NCBI RefSeq assembly: GCF_963855985.1
Contig: NC_087093.1
Span: forward strand, 7,819,501-7,883,500
Origin: Ostrinia nubilalis
Taxonomy: Eukaryota > Arthropoda > Insecta > Lepidoptera > Crambidae
Direction: 5' to 3'
DNA length: 64,000 nt
Part shown: in pieces, positions 1 to 13,085 of the stretch
How the letters are laid out: each line of letters starts with the position of its first letter
How positions within the stretch are numbered: the first letter of the stretch is position 1
Made by a program: the position numbers and the translations under genes
Notes under the pieces: model-generated
Database searches by the model: none
The model's input: only the letters and a program-made list of their open reading frames with translations
What the model was told of the DNA's origin: nothing

Positions 1-3000
1 ATTGTTAATATTTTGATGTGAAATTAGAAATGGTGTACTACTGGTTCCTGGTGTGGGACTGGTGCACCCACCCTAGTAACTAATTTAATTTTTTACTAAG
101 CGTTTCAGTCGAACGATTAGTCGCCCTTAGGCTCGAAACGGACGCCCGCACGGTTTCAAACAAAAGTGATTCGTCGCGGGCACCCGCGCTGGGGACTTTC
201 GTATGAAACCGCGCGGGCGTCCGCTTAACGCAGTTTCAAGCCAACGCAGGTGCTCACTAAAAACGGATTTTACTAAACTCCACCTCTAAGGGGGTAAAAC
301 GGGATCCACGCGTACGAAGTCGCGGGCGGCCGCTAGTAAGTTATATAGATTTCAATTTGGTAATCAATGACGAGTGTACCAAACATGCAGGGTCTAATTA
401 CGAACCGATAGCCAAGTAACACGTGACTGTCTGAAGTGTGCCCGAGCATAGCACGGGTCAAAGTGCGAGCTAACGAACTGGGCGGACGGGCCAAGTGAAC
501 CGCCGCGGTGCCAAGTGCCAACTAATCAATCATGCCCCGCAAACGCCCCATTACAATTTCGGGGCTTAAGACGATGCAAACGCTCTGATTTGATTTTAAT
601 TGCGTTAAAGATGAAAATTTTATTAGAGCTTCTATGTTTAGTCTAGACTGCGAAGTATTTTGTTACCGTTTGTTTATAAAATTCTACAATAATTAAAATT
701 AAATAAAGGGCAAGATAAGTGAGAGAGCGTGGGTAGGTACAAAGTTATTTATAAACGTATACATTTATTTTTAAAGGTCATAACACTGACATTTGCACAC
801 GGATTTACATGAATTTAGAGTGCCAACAGGGTGGCTGAAAGTGGTGACTGAGTTTGTAGCAACGATACTTTTCAGTACTTGCCAAATGTTGGTCTCGAAG
901 CGCTGGTAGGGCAATATGAGAAAAAAAATCTTTAAATATTGGACGATTTATAAGCACTATTTAACAATCTAACAATACAAAAAACATGACTTTTTCCTTT
1001 GCGTTATGGAACTCTAAAAACTAGAGCCCCACTCGTGCAGCACCGTTCATACTCGCAAGTCAAGCGACAGGTGACAGACACCATCCAAACGGGGTTTCCC
1101 AGCTTTTCCTAAAATGTCACCAGCACAGTTGGCATTGCAAAACCACTAAAAATTCACTAGTTATATTTTTGCAAAGGAATTGTTTTGATTGGAAGAATCT
1201 ATAGACATTTTGACGTCTGAGTTTAAGTGCACTATTAAATGTATTAAGTTTAAAAAACCGTGTAAAATAAAACAGTAAAACAAACAATCCGGCGTAACAG
1301 TCTGCACTATAATATAGCCTTTCTCGGCTTACGTCGAAATCGTCCCCATCCCACCCAAGAGTTCTTGAAGCTTACAACTCAATTTCCTTTAGCAAAGCCA
1401 GGATCAACGAAGGTAAACGCTCCTTAGCTATTTTATGAATACATCATGCCTTGGAAATACTTAAAATGTTTACAAAAATCGTTCTACGCGGGAGGCTCTC
1501 GCGGCGAATTGAATGACTGCGTGGTAAATAACTTTTCAATATCACTGAAGAAGAAAATTCATTCATATACAGTAGGTAACTATAAAGAGCTTTGGTTCAA
1601 ACTAAAGTTTGTAATCGTTGTGATACGTTATAATTACGTATGCCTACTAATTTCATAAAATGCAATGATGCAGTTAGATTTTTTTAAATCATAACCGCGC
1701 TCGTAGCATTTTTATGTCTGTTCGTGTTAGGTCAAGTTTTAATGAGTCCTCAAAATATTCAACTTTACAATTAAGACTAAGTCGTAAATAAGGGGTTCAG
1801 AAACGAAAAAACACCTAAGAAAAGTACATTTTGCAAACAGGTGAAAATTGGCTCGAACGTATAGGCTAAGTGCCACGTTACTTTTATTCGCCGTAAGATT
1901 TATGATCCAATTTTTATTTGACATTTCATTACTGTTTATATTTTTCGGAATACTCTTTTCATTTGTGTTTTAACAAAATGGCTTTAGCAACGAACGCTAT
2001 ATAAATTCTAACACCTCCAGATGATAAGTTGTGCCCATAATTTGATTTATAAAAGCGGGTGTCGTGCAACAGGGCTTTTTTCTTGAAGTATTTTTATGAT
2101 GCAAATAGATTTATAGGTACATGTTTGCTAAGGTCTCCCCGAGGCAACCCTCCTTGCCCCTAGCTTACAGAGGTCCATTGGGATTTCATTCTTCCCGCAC
2201 TTATGTACGCGATTTTGGTAAAGCCCGTGGTCATAATATTTTATTATGATAAGCCTAGTGCATTAAGTGAGCACTAATCTACTTTAAACTTGGCTTTTAC
2301 AAACGCCTCGAAATATTAACGGAAAATAATGTAAACCAACATACATATTTAAAGAAGAAGAGGCTAACTTCATGCTATTGATAGAATCTGAGGAGCCAGT
2401 GACAATCACTTCAAGTTTTAATTTAATTTCCAATAATTAACGTCGATGAATTACGGAATATTTTAATTAAACTTTAGTTTTAGTCAGTGCTACAAAATTA
2501 GTTTTCCAAAAGATTTTGACTAGTCTCTAACGCTCATTTGCTTTGAATTGCTAGAAGAGGTTCATTTCCCAAAGATTTACTGAGTTCAAACAGTAAAGTT
2601 GCGAGGTTTAAGGAGTTAGACAACAATGAAACAAGTTAAGAGAGGCAACTTGATGAAATTTTCAATCCAGTGTCACGTATTTTTTAGTTAGAGTGGATTG
2701 GAGTCCTCTTCACGAAACTGCTTAACACCCTCATGATGAAAACGAAATTGAAAACTTGAATCTAATTTCGATATGATTAAGGGTCAACAAAATTTAATTA
2801 AGTATTTTTTGGAGGCGGTTTTTCTCAGTGGCTGGATCAAAGACAAAGTATTATAGATACCAGCGAAATTCAAAAGAGAAAATCAAGTTAGAACAAAATG
2901 AGCAGAGATTTGAGAAACAATAACACTAAGATTAACCCATTTAGACCGATAATTATTTTTGTAAATAAGAATTTATTTTTCAGCAAAAACTTACAAAGGG

Positions 3001-3054
3001 AAGCCTAAAAATCATGAAAAAAATATTTAAAAAAATAATCCATAAATAGGGGGC
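1..3054. other. Non-coding stretch, no gene recognised
   Basis: AT-rich sequence with only short chance frames that have no recognisable motif and often lack an ATG. The first 350 bases are GC-richer: they hold a hairpin (139-223) and, at about 281-335, a tail reading ACGAAGTCGCGGGCGGCC followed by GCTAGT, which resembles the 3' ends of common lepidopteran repeats. Nothing else in this stretch could be assigned. Confidence 0.5.
139..223. repeat. 85-bp GC-rich hairpin repeat
   Basis: The arms at 139-161 and 201-223 are inverted copies matching at 21 of 23 positions, beginning CGGACGCCCGC. They flank a short GC-rich centre. No target duplication was identified, so it could be a small MITE or a fixed secondary structure. 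Confidence 0.45.
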
Positions 3055-3146
3055 CGTGGGGAGCCCGTACCATATAGTACATACTTTGTAAGAACTATTT
3101 ATTAGTCCAAACAAATAAAGAAATTTTGACTTTGACTTTGACTTTG
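3055..3146 (+). repeat. 3' tail of a LINE ending in (TTTGAC)n
   Basis: The sequence runs through TTTGTAAGAACTATTTATTAG and AAATAAAGAAATTTTGAC into a short TTTGAC array. The same end occurs on the minus strand at 33332-33420. This is the usual look of a 5'-truncated non-LTR retrotransposon that ends in a simple repeat. No coding part is left, so the clade cannot be given. Confidence 0.5.
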
Positions 3147-3216
3147 GTACAGTAGGTCTATAAGCAAGCAAAACATAGTTGTTGTTCAAAGAAGATTTTT
3201 ATTTATGTTTGTATGA

Positions 3217-3247
3217 TCCCAACTAATATTATAAATGCGAAAGTAAC

Positions 3248-3288
<41 letters not shown>

Positions 3289-3469
3289 TACGCTTTCCCG
3301 CTTAAACCTCGCAACCGATTTTGATGAAATTTGGCATAGAGATAGTTTGAGTCCCGGGAAAGAACATAGGATAGTTTTTATCCCGGTTTTTGAAACAGGG
3401 ACGCGCGCGATAAAGTTTTTCTGTGACAGACAAAATTCCACGCGGGCGAAGCCGCGGGCGGAAAGCTAG
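3217..3469 (+). mobile_element. Helitron-like non-autonomous repeat with (GTCT)n
   Basis: A 253-bp unit begins TCCCAACTAATATTATAAAT, contains an octamer or longer array of GTCT, and ends GCGGGCGGAAAGCTAG. The preceding base is A and the following base is T. A 5' TC, a 3' CTAG after GC-rich sequence with hairpin potential, and insertion between A and T without a duplication are Helitron hallmarks. Two further copies lie at 53354-53861. Frames read across it are artefacts. Assignment to a Helitron family is inference; presence of a widespread repeat is certain from the copies. Confidence 0.6.
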
Positions 3470-6400
3470 TATAAAATAAAAATAAAATCATATAATCACT
3501 AATCACAGTATCACACTTGGCATATCTTGTAAGACGTTTTCTGTGATACTAACCACATTTGGTTCTTTTTTCCTACCTTCTCTGAAGTTAGTGAGGATAG
3601 CTGAAGAAGATCTGGCTTCTTCTGATTTGTTACGTTTAGTGCTATCCATAATCGCATTTAGCAACACGACGATGGAAATTTAGCAAATCCATTGAAGAAA
3701 ACTCTGAGGGTTATTATTTACATTTACACTATCTTTATCGCCTAAATCTTCGTCAGTCTGATCATCATTAGCGGTCATCTGACAAGATAGCAGTAGAAAA
3801 ATACCAAAATTGCTTTACGTTTGCTGAAATTATCAAATATTTCATGATTTGTGGCAATAAAGTGAAGCTTCAATTGCCTAAAACAAATAAAAATAATAAA
3901 AATTAAATTTTATTTTTCGCACGATTTGCTCATGCATAGACCTACTGTACCTTATACGGTACACCTATTTTAGACTGGAATAAACAGTATAAAAATAATC
4001 TCAATAATATTTTTTTGTAGTCATGATATCTATTGTACTCTATTTTTAAAATAAAATTGGTAAATAACGTAATTTACCATGAATAATAAGAAATTATACC
4101 TTCTTAAATACATTGTAAATATTTTTTTGTTTTCTGTCGAGGAATTTCATAAATATTTCCGAAACCACTTGTTAAAACATATTTTTAAATATTTTTATGT
4201 AAAATAATCACTTTAAGCTTACTGTCACAATCATTTTTACAAATTAATAACAGTTTGGTACTTCGAAATATTTTCGAAAAGATACCGTACCACATAGGGT
4301 ACGGTAGGGCTAAATGGGGTAAAGGAATTAGTACCTATCAAAAGATGCCAATTCTCTGCAAACAAGTACTGTATTCTTTACTTTTACAATAGTTTTCTTA
4401 TCCTTCAAACTAGAACACAACTGCGGATATTGATGCTCCTCGCAACAAGGAGGGTGGCGCCCCCACTCGCACTTAGCTCTACCACCTGATAATGCAGCGT
4501 GTTTACAAAGAAAGAAATAATGCTTATTTATTACGAATTAAAATAATAAATGAAAAACAAAGCCATTAATAAATAATTCACATAGTTAAGCTGAAACAAC
4601 AAAATGAACGCATTTAGTAGATATTAAAATTTGTATTTGAAAGCGTAGATTATAAAGGTTTGCGCGTGAGTACGAGTGGATATATCTTTCATTAGAGTCG
4701 GATTGGGTACATGTGATCTTTGGTAAAGTAGTTGATGGTCAGCACGCTTATGTTGATCAGTGAGTTAGACCAATTAGCATTATTGGACTATTTGCAATTA
4801 AAAACTCTATGTAACTTCTTGATATAAAACTACGAGTAGGTATAACCAGTGCAATAAAATTCTTCACTTTCTCACTCAACTCATAAATATGCATTACTTA
4901 AATCCGTTAAATGTCGCATAGGTACTAGCTGTACTCGCGACTTTATTCGCTGAAGTTGTTCCCAGAGTAGAGCCCCATTAAACACGATTACATTACTTCA
5001 AGAACAAAACCAATCCGCCAAAACCCCTTATTTATATGGAGCGTCGAGTGTAGGAGTCAAGTTAAGTTACGTTACAGGATCTACGTTATGAATCCAATCT
5101 TAAGTTCAGTAAGTAGTATGAATGAAACAAAAATAATCCACGCAGTATTTTCGAGTCACATTTTGCATAGACACCTATTCCTAAATTCAAATCTCCGTAA
5201 ATTAGGTTAAGTAATTAAATTAAGCTTTGTTCAAGACTAAAGTATTCTAGTCGGTTAATTGGTTGACTGATCATACAATCTTGTCTTTCTTCAACTAGAA
5301 TAAATTGATTAAACGTGTACAATTCCGCAAAGAAGCTGCTAAATAATATCAATTCAACGAAAACATTAACAGCGACATTGAACGTGACCTTTCACATCAA
5401 GACACAATCGAGTTTTCACGAAGATAAAATATTTCAGAGGGAGCAAATATGTCGGCTGCCGTTACCAAAATGGCGGTGGTTGTCATTAAGTCGGAGTGCC
5501 CTCATTTAGGTCCGCAGCGCGTAAACAGCAGCGGAAGGAAGGAGGGTAAAAGCCTCTGGGTGATGCACCCTGCATATTAGCCACGGCTCCCGAGGACGCG
5601 GACGCGTGAGCTCGAGCCTCGTCCGACTAAGAGATTAGTCTCGACAACGCCATATTTACATACGTTTCAAGAGTGCCCACCTTTTGCCACTTTTGACATT
5701 TTCGCTCGTGAAAAGAATCGCGAGCTAACTTGATACCGACCCAGTACCTATATGCGGCCGTCTTGTTACCTACACGTTAATGAAATGATGTTTCGTTTTA
5801 TTCGCGCACTCATTAAATGCAGGGTTTTTTAGCTGTTGCTGTTTTTAAATACAAGCAATGAGAATTTTTGAAAAGGCTCACATTTATGCAGGTGCACATA
5901 ATAAGTAGGTACGTCATATTCAAATTAAATTTCCGGTTTGGTTATTCGCTGGCTATTTCGTGACATTAATAGAAACAGCGTTTTATACAACTTTACTAAT
6001 CACGTTCTTTACTAATTATATCTTATGAATGGAAATGTATTTAATATTTTCGTAATTTAAATGTAGGTAGGTACTTAAGCCTAAAACGAATAGATGTTGT
6101 TATGCCTACTCTATTAAAGCTAACAATTTTCGTATTGGTTGATGAAAGCTTTTTAATCAAACAGCAATCAAAGAAGACGAAATTTAACGTCTTTTTTTAT
6201 GAAAATTCGTAAAACATTTCTAAAAGTGGGTTGTCAGTAGATTGGAGTATTAAATAGGTAGTTGTTCGAAACTTTAGGGACTACTTCATAATATTAATAT
6301 TATTGGCCGAAATCGGGTAGGAATCGTAAAATAGGATTGTTCCCCTGAGTTGAGCTGTCGCAAAGCTGAAACAAGACCTTAGGGCCCATTGTGGGGAGAT

Positions 6401-6817
6401 TTACCGCGGTCAAACTTAGACGTCTCTCCCCTGGGACGTCTAAACTCGTGGCTATGACGCCGCTTAGCTATGCCGATTGTTCGCTAGTGACCCATTCTCA
6501 CACTACGAGTATTACACAACGCGAATAACATACGTCATAACGGACATTATCTGTGTTTTATTCCTCCCGTCATAATATTACAACAATGATATTTAATACA
6601 AATACATTGATGCTTATCAACTCAATTTTTAGTTGCTGTTTGGACAAAAATGTGACTTGCAAACTCAGTTTGATAACTAAGCCGGTTATCAGATGTTAAC
6701 CAAATACATAAGTAAGTATTGAGCTCACTACAAAAGGTTATAGGATAGAAAATTCTCTTTCCCGATATGCAACGTTGAGTCACATAATTTTAAAAAGTTT
6801 TAGGCCATGATGCGTGC
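3470..6817. other. Non-coding stretch, no gene recognised
   Basis: AT-rich DNA without a supported gene. At 4285-4310 there is a 9-bp hairpin (TACCGTACC with GGTACGGTA). An 18-base segment at about 3936-3953 is inverted relative to about 3145-3162, around TACAGTAGGTCTAT. A CpG-richer patch spans about 5440-5660 and includes an ATG frame of 43 codons (5449-5580) that I cannot identify. Confidence 0.45.
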
Positions 6818-6821
6818 TATA

Positions 6822-7558
6822 GCCTGACCAGGAACATAAAAACCCTGGCATAGAGGCGCGTCAATTGCATTTGATAGTGCAACACTGAGTACAGTCGTAC
6901 CTGTGTTAAATTAATAGGCTAACTTTATGTATCAGGATTCAGGATTACGGGCTAATTTGATATTTTCATAAATTAACGAAAAAATATTATTATAGGTAAC
7001 CTGATTTAAATAAATTAAATGAAAACATCAATCGAGCTAGTAGAATTTATTTTATTATTCATCAATAATCAAATTCAGAACTTGAATATTCAACTGCAAT
7101 GTCTGCTCATGAACGCTTCAAACTCGGTACTTCTTTCCCAATTCCATAAATTCAACACTTAGAAAGTGACAAAAAATTTTAAAATAGGTAGTTGAAACAA
7201 ACCACAGCAAATTTTCATAGTGGACTGTACTATACGATAAACATGTCAGTCAATTTGACAACCTTTGTCGGAAACATTATTCAATGAAAATATTGTCCGA
7301 ACCCTTAGTATTTCTCTTCTTCAAATACTTTAACACATTGTGAACCACTTTTCTTTCACGACTATAAAAAGATTTTAGCAATTTAATTCATAAAACCAAT
7401 TGAGCACATTTAAAATAAACTTTGTTTACACTTTGACAGAATAGACTGACATGCAAGGTGACATATCAATGAAGTTTTCAGTTACTGTTGCCATTAAAAG
7501 AAATTAGTACCATTAGTTTTCCGCAACATGGCGAGGGTTTTTATGTTCCTGGTCGGGC
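6822..7558. mobile_element. 737-bp TIR element, non-autonomous
   Basis: The left end GCCTGACCAGGAACATAAAA is repeated inverted at the right end, read from the minus strand as GCCCGACCAGGAACATAAAA. The similarity covers about 27 bases. TATA stands immediately outside both ends (6818-6821 and 7559-7562), consistent with a TA target duplication of the Tc1/mariner type or a TATA duplication. No transposase frame is visible, so it would depend on an enzyme encoded elsewhere. Superfamily is inference. Confidence 0.6.
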
Positions 7559-7562
7559 TATA

Positions 7563-10500
7563 AATTGACATGTCGATCATTTCAATTTCTAATTAAAAGT
7601 TTTGTGTGGGTTAATGAAATAGAGTCGTTTTTCAATTAAAACAAGCACTATTTTAGGCTATATTAATTGCAGCATAATATTCCAATTTCAGTTAGTTAAA
7701 ATTGTTCATATCTAATGTTAATATATTATCTACATAATTATTACGTTGCCGGTTTATCATTTAGGGGCGAAACACAATTTGTAGTTAAAGTGGAAATTCT
7801 AATTTGTAACTAGGTTAAGCGCTAAAGGATTCAAGTTTGCGTATTATAATACAGACCTAGATAATTAAGAAAGTCTATTAGGAAGGCGATGCTTATTCAT
7901 TCAAACGAAAAGTGTAACATATTTCAAGCGTGTTTTAGAATAATCTCTACATTAGGTAGAGACAACTTTATCTTAATCATAATACAATTTAGGGGGTAGT
8001 AAGTTAAATGTATATGACAACTTTCAAGTGTTTTTATATTACTACATACTTATACTTTCAAAGAACTTAAACTCCATTTAAAGGATTCTCCAAGAATCTG
8101 TTCATGTTGAATTATTTTAAATATAAATTAACTTGCACACTAATGTTTTCTAGGTCTTGTTAAAACACGAAAGTAAGCTCACAAATTGCAGTCTTACCCT
8201 ACTCATAAAACATTTCAGTCAATTAGAACTGCATGCATACTTAAACATACTCGTACACGTATAAACTACGACAATATATTAAAGACGGTATTTTGCTTTG
8301 TTTGAGGATTTTTGAGGGAAATTAAATGGCCATGCCTCTTACAAGTTACTGGCTCACAACGGTACGACTGCATTTCAGCGGAATAAAGTCGGTTTCACGT
8401 GTGCGAAAAGTGGTTGGTGATTATTAAATCAAAGATTTTATTTCAATACACGGGTGCAAACTCGATATCCACATTGATGTTCTTTTGTTAAGTAGCGTCC
8501 ACACGTGTAGGTAAGTGCCGATTGTTTAAGGGGTGTTGTCACGTGTTGGAAAGAGTTTTTATTTATAATTGTTATATTTTGCTTTTTTACTAATACACGT
8601 GTAGGAAATTAGGCCCGCCTACAACAAACCAAAATATGTTGTCTGAAATGCATCGTGCTTTATTGGCGGATCTATCATTAATGAATGCATATTTATTGGG
8701 TCCTTAATTAACGTTCAAATAACGACAATTAGACAGGTGATCAAAACAATGATCACAGAACGCAAGCTTCTTTACGATGCTACAGTACCCATTTGTTAAT
8801 GAAATTTGACTGTAAGTCCAAGTGTTAAATTTTACGGCGTCATTAAAATTCGTGAGGGTGTACAAATTGAACGCAGTAAAAATACCCATTCTATTACTGT
8901 GGCTGAACATAAAGCTGTTGTCTATCGACGTGACACATCAGGATAACGTGTCGAGTTTTTTCCCTCTCCCGATTGTACTGCATGTGTACCCTCGGTTTTA
9001 CACGGCGTCCGTTGTTTTGGCCGCCCTCCAACTGCTTGTTAAGGAAACTAGGGACTTTTGCGAAGCTACTATTGTTTCTTGTTGTGCAGACACTACGTCA
9101 CAGGCTCAATGTCTGTCTCGGGAACTTATTGAATGGAATAAATGCATGTTTTAATAATAATGCACGTTTTCAGATGACATGATGTCCTTATTTATTAAGG
9201 TTGGTATGAGCTCCACATAACCTGTCGCCTTACCACAGTGGCGGGTATGCAACTCAATGCATATTTACCACCTAAAATAAAAAAAGGTAAGTTCCAAGAA
9301 CTTTGCAGATGGGCGCGTAAAATTAACCGGTATAAAAGGACACTGGCCGGTGAAGCTCTCTGCAGCTGATTTCGATCTTGGTCGTCGGTACAAAATTAAA
9401 GTCAAGTTCAAGAGTTAGTATGCTGTATAGCAAGTGCTAACCAGATATAATATATGCTACTAACTAAATTATATTTTGATCAGGGATAAATGACAACAAA
9501 TTATTTCCCATCTATCTCCGTGATCTCAAAGATAATGACAGAATTCTCCATACGTGAAAACAAAGGATTAATAGTGCAGTCTAGTTGGCAAGAATGAGAT
9601 AACACACAGAATTGCTGATATTAAGTTTATAATGGGTTAAACTGTTAATCGATGCCTAAAGCGCGTACAGATAAGCCTCTTTCATTAACTCGTAATTAGT
9701 GGTAGTTAGCATAATTACCCGGTCTTTGTCCGTGCGCTCTGTCTGATAGATTACAATTCAACAGAGCTACGGCAAATGAGGCACGGTTTGCTTGAAAATA
9801 ACCTTAATTTGTATAACAACTCCTAGATGGGAACAATACATTTTGTGTTAAGTAACAACGAATTTGGGTTCCTCTTTGTACATTTATTTATAGTTCCTTT
9901 TGTACCAATATTGTTGTTTTATTATATCTAGTTGGAATCCAAATGTAACTTTTAACTTAGGTACATACCTACTCGTAATAGATTTCTTATCTACTTTAAT
10001 AGGAATAAAAACACCAACCAATCAATTGCCCATTTATTGTGTTCGTCGCATAACGTGTATAAACACTTTTATTACACTCTAAAAATTTTATTAAATTCTG
10101 CTGCAATGAACATTAAAACGAAACCGCACTTTTTGCCAGCTCAGAAGAGTTGATCGTTAAAACTGCTATTCGGACGCCGTATCATTTTGTATAAAATTTT
10201 AATCTAATAGACTGCAAAACATAACTACACTTTTTAGTTAATTCTTTATGCTTCTTGTTGCTTTATTTGGCACTGTAATACACAGACAGAGATAATCCGA
10301 TTTTAGTTTATTCCTTTAGTTGGCTATAGGTACCAAAATCCAATACCTAATTATAAAGCATTGCATCTAACATGTAACTGTACTACAATCAGAAATAAAA
10401 GTCCAAAAATACCAAAGTAAGTGTATTTTGTACGCTATCTTGGATTATTGTAGCTGGCTGTAATGTTATGCTTAACGTCACAAACTTACTTGCAGTGAGA

Positions 10501-10600
10501 GCCTAAGTAACATGACTATGTTACGCGAGACTTCGCGCTACTTAATTACGCATAGTCTGACTTACCTGTACTCACTCTTGCGGTTTTCATGCGTTACTCT
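7563..10600. other. Non-coding stretch, no gene recognised
   Basis: No supported gene. The 110-codon frame at 8822-9154 begins at GTG and has no family signature. Sequence around 9700-9800 is less AT-biased and could be conserved non-coding DNA, but nothing in the window proves that. At 10500-10614 the ends AGCCTAAG and CTTAGGCT form a weak foldback that abuts the next MITE. Confidence 0.4.
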
Positions 10601-10722
10601 TAGGCTAAGTTGCACCATCTTACTTTAACTTTGACAAACGTCAAAAATCTGTCAAACTCCATACAAAAAGCACCGGTTAATGACATTGTTACGGTTAAAA
10701 TAAAGTGGTGCAACTCAGCCTA
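10601..10722. mobile_element. MITE, 'GTTGCACCA' family, copy 1
   Basis: A unit of about 120 bp starts TAGGCTAAGTTGCACCATC and ends GGTGCAACTCAGCCTA, so its ends are inverted repeats. Inside it shares TCTGTCAAACTCCATACAAA and CACCGGTTA with the other copies. TA at both ends fits a TA target duplication. Seven other copies lie in this window. Confidence 0.7.
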
Positions 10723-11810
10723 AGAAAAGTAGGAAATTATAATATTTTTCAAGTGTATGCTATATTTAATTAATTTTCTACGAGTTTACGACTTTTTATT
10801 AGTTACTGGTTTTCTTAACTAAAAAAAAATGAAAAAGCTGCAGTTTTTGCTGTGTAGTCGATATAGAGATTGAGCATTTGACTAAATAGGCATGTACGAG
10901 TAACTTATAGTTTTATTCTCACTTCGATACTTAGAATATAATGTAGATATATTTAGTAAATATTTTCAGAAGTTGTTCTTTGATTTGAATAAAACAGTGA
11001 AAACAGGAACCTTACTTGATTGAATCACCTACATCGCGGGCGTCTCACTCAACGAATTTGAATTTCATTCAGGCTACCCTAGAGCATAAAAATTGTAATG
11101 TCTGTCTCGTGAACGTCTCTATTTTCCTAAATATTATGAAAATACGAAAACATATTCAAATAGTTCTATTAAATAAATTAATAAGTAAGTTAATTTTAAC
11201 CCTTAAATTGGCACTCATTGAACCCTTGCTTCAAAAATGGTCAAATTTGGGATTTAGGTATTGTTTTGATAGATTAAGAAAAAATAATTTTCTTTTTGAA
11301 AAAAATTCAATTGGTATAGAAGTTATGACATGTCACTCAAAACGGACATTGCCAATTATTTAGCATTACATCCATGTCACTTAGGGCGGACATTGCCAGT
11401 TTGGGAAAACAAACGTAAAACAACTTTTATTAATAACAATACAGGAATCCCTGATAATCAGCCTCTGGCTAATCCAGCGCCTTTTGCAATCCATCCGAAC
11501 TATTTACTGTTGATTTTACATAAAGGATGATGGGCACAAATGTATGGAAAGTGGTACCCGCTCCAATAGCCATAACCAATATATATTTTAAAAGGCCTTT
11601 AGATGTAGGAAAATGTCTGCTATGGGGCCAGTTCTAATTCACGTTTTGAAAGCAGTAATTCCACTAAGTATTATAATGAAAGTATAACACAATCATCCAT
11701 GTATACGAGTATGTATTATGACTACAATCTATTCATATAACTAAAAGAAGCATTGAAAAGGAAAGGATTATACCTACGATGAACTACCCAAGCTATTAGC
11801 CCTTTATTCG

Positions 11811-11973
11811 CTTTCATCATCATCATCATGATCATTTTAGCCATAGGACGTCCAGTTGAACATAGGCCTCCCCCAATGATTTCCACAATGGCTGGTTGGT
11901 GGCGGCCTGCATCCAGCGCCTTCCCGCTACCTTTATGAGGTCGTCGGTCCATCTTGTGGGTGGTCTTATTGGG
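11811..11973 (-). repeat. RTE LINE 3' fragment
   Basis: Read on the minus strand, the sequence encodes the end of an RTE reverse transcriptase frame and runs into the (ATG)n tail, matching the better copy at 15176-16349. It is a 5'-truncated insertion of about 160 bp with no coding capacity of its own. Confidence 0.75.
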
Positions 11974-12033
11974 TCTTGTGGGTTTATTCACTTTAGCAAC
12001 CCATAATAAAACCCTTAAGAAGTAATAAAACTT

Positions 12034-12158
12034 TAACCCCTTTATTAATAAAAGTTACACCCTAGTTGAACTCTGGCTCAAATTGTCATTTGGTATGGAA
12101 ATGTCATTTTAATCCAAGGTTCTTCCTAGGTGTAACTTTTTATTAATAAGGGGGTAGT
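12034..12158. mobile_element. MITE with TTATTAATAAAAAGTTAC ends
   Basis: The left arm (AACCCCTTTATTAATAAAAG) and right arm (CTTTTTATTAATAAGGGGG) are inverted over about 28 bases, enclosing roughly 65 bp. TAA is present on both sides but the exact target duplication is unclear. No coding sequence. Confidence 0.5.
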
Positions 12159-12292
12159 AACTACTTCTTTAAATAAAAATATTTATTTCACAATCATCCC
12201 CATCAATAATTATAGAGTTAAGGAAGGATGCTGGAGCAGTAAACCCTTCCTGCCTCGCATAACCTAAGTACCATACGATGGACACGTATGAT

Positions 12293-12469
12293 ACTTCTTC
12301 TTCTTCTTCCTCGGTCCCTCACTGATGAGGATCGCGACCACAGATAGTGTTCCTCCACAGACTGCGGTCATAAGCTGTGTGGACCGCACGATGCAAACTC
12401 CCGCCCACCATCTTCCTCACCGCGTCCGACCATCTCGTCGGTGCCCTGCCCCGAGCGCGTCCCCCTTCA
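12293..12469 (-). repeat. 3' fragment of a second RTE-like LINE with (GAA)n tail
   Basis: On the minus strand a frame reads GRAPTRWSDAVRKMVGG and then SLHRAVHTAYDRSLW, which is the RTE C-terminal pattern G-R-x-P-T-R-W. It ends in a GAA tail at the low-coordinate side rather than the ATG tail of the other RTE copies, so it belongs to a different RTE-like family. Truncated and non-functional. Confidence 0.6.
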
Positions 12470-12490
12470 TACTGTATGATACTTAGGTCA

Positions 12491-12748
12491 CACAAAAAGT
12501 ATCTTTATCTTCGAACGCAACCAGATCTGAGGCTGGTGGCCATAGTAAATGTTGTTCGTCTTGGAAAGACCTTTCAAATGACACTACAAACATAACTATT
12601 GGAGCCGGGTACCATTCTGCAAAAAAGTATGTATATCTTCGTGCACAACCAGATCTGAGGCTGGTGGCCATAGTAAAAGTTGTTCATCTTGGTAAGACCT
12701 TTCAAACGATACTAGACACATATCTATTGGAGCCGGGTACCATTTTGC
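12491..12748. repeat. Tandem duplication, 2 x 129 bp
   Basis: The units 12491-12619 and 12620-12748 are equal in length and clearly similar; both contain CAACCAGATCTGAGGCTGGT and GGAGCCGGGTACCATT. The two differ at scattered positions. Frames read on both strands across the junction (12377-12907) are by-products of the duplication and resemble no known protein. Confidence 0.7.
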
Positions 12749-12839
12749 CCATTGTCCTTTATCAAAAAATACCCAGACATATAAAAAGAGAAACTGACTG
12801 CCTGATATATCAATATAAATCCCAAACCGGTGGGTATAA

Positions 12840-13085
12840 AGACACAAATTTTGGCATGTAGGTTCCTTATTAGGGTCTAAGGGTGTTATCAGAAAGGATT
12901 TTTCCAAAATGACCCCCTAAGGGGGTGAAATGGGGGTCCAAAGTTTGTAGGGCGAAACAAAATTAGTTGCACTATTTAATTCGAAACTTCACAGGAGTAC
13001 TCCTATGGATAAATTAATAAACACGTGTTTCAGGTTATTTCAGAATTCAACCCCGAAAAGGGGGAAATGGGGTAAAAATGTCTAA
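12840..13085. repeat. Interspersed-repeat-like segment with G-runs
   Basis: The segment carries CCCCCTAAGGGGGTGAAATG and later GAAAAGGGGGAAATGGGG, with TTTGGCATGTAGGTTCC upstream. Such wording is typical of lepidopteran LINE or SINE 3' regions, but no other full copy is present in this window, so it is only a likely repeat. Confidence 0.3.

Noticed and set aside
8822..9154. 110-codon frame
   Set aside because: Begins at GTG, has no motif, and overlaps frames on both strands; chance is the simplest reading.
11016..11363. 115-codon frame
   Set aside because: Begins at TTG, Leu/Ile/Lys-rich in line with AT bias, and no family signature.
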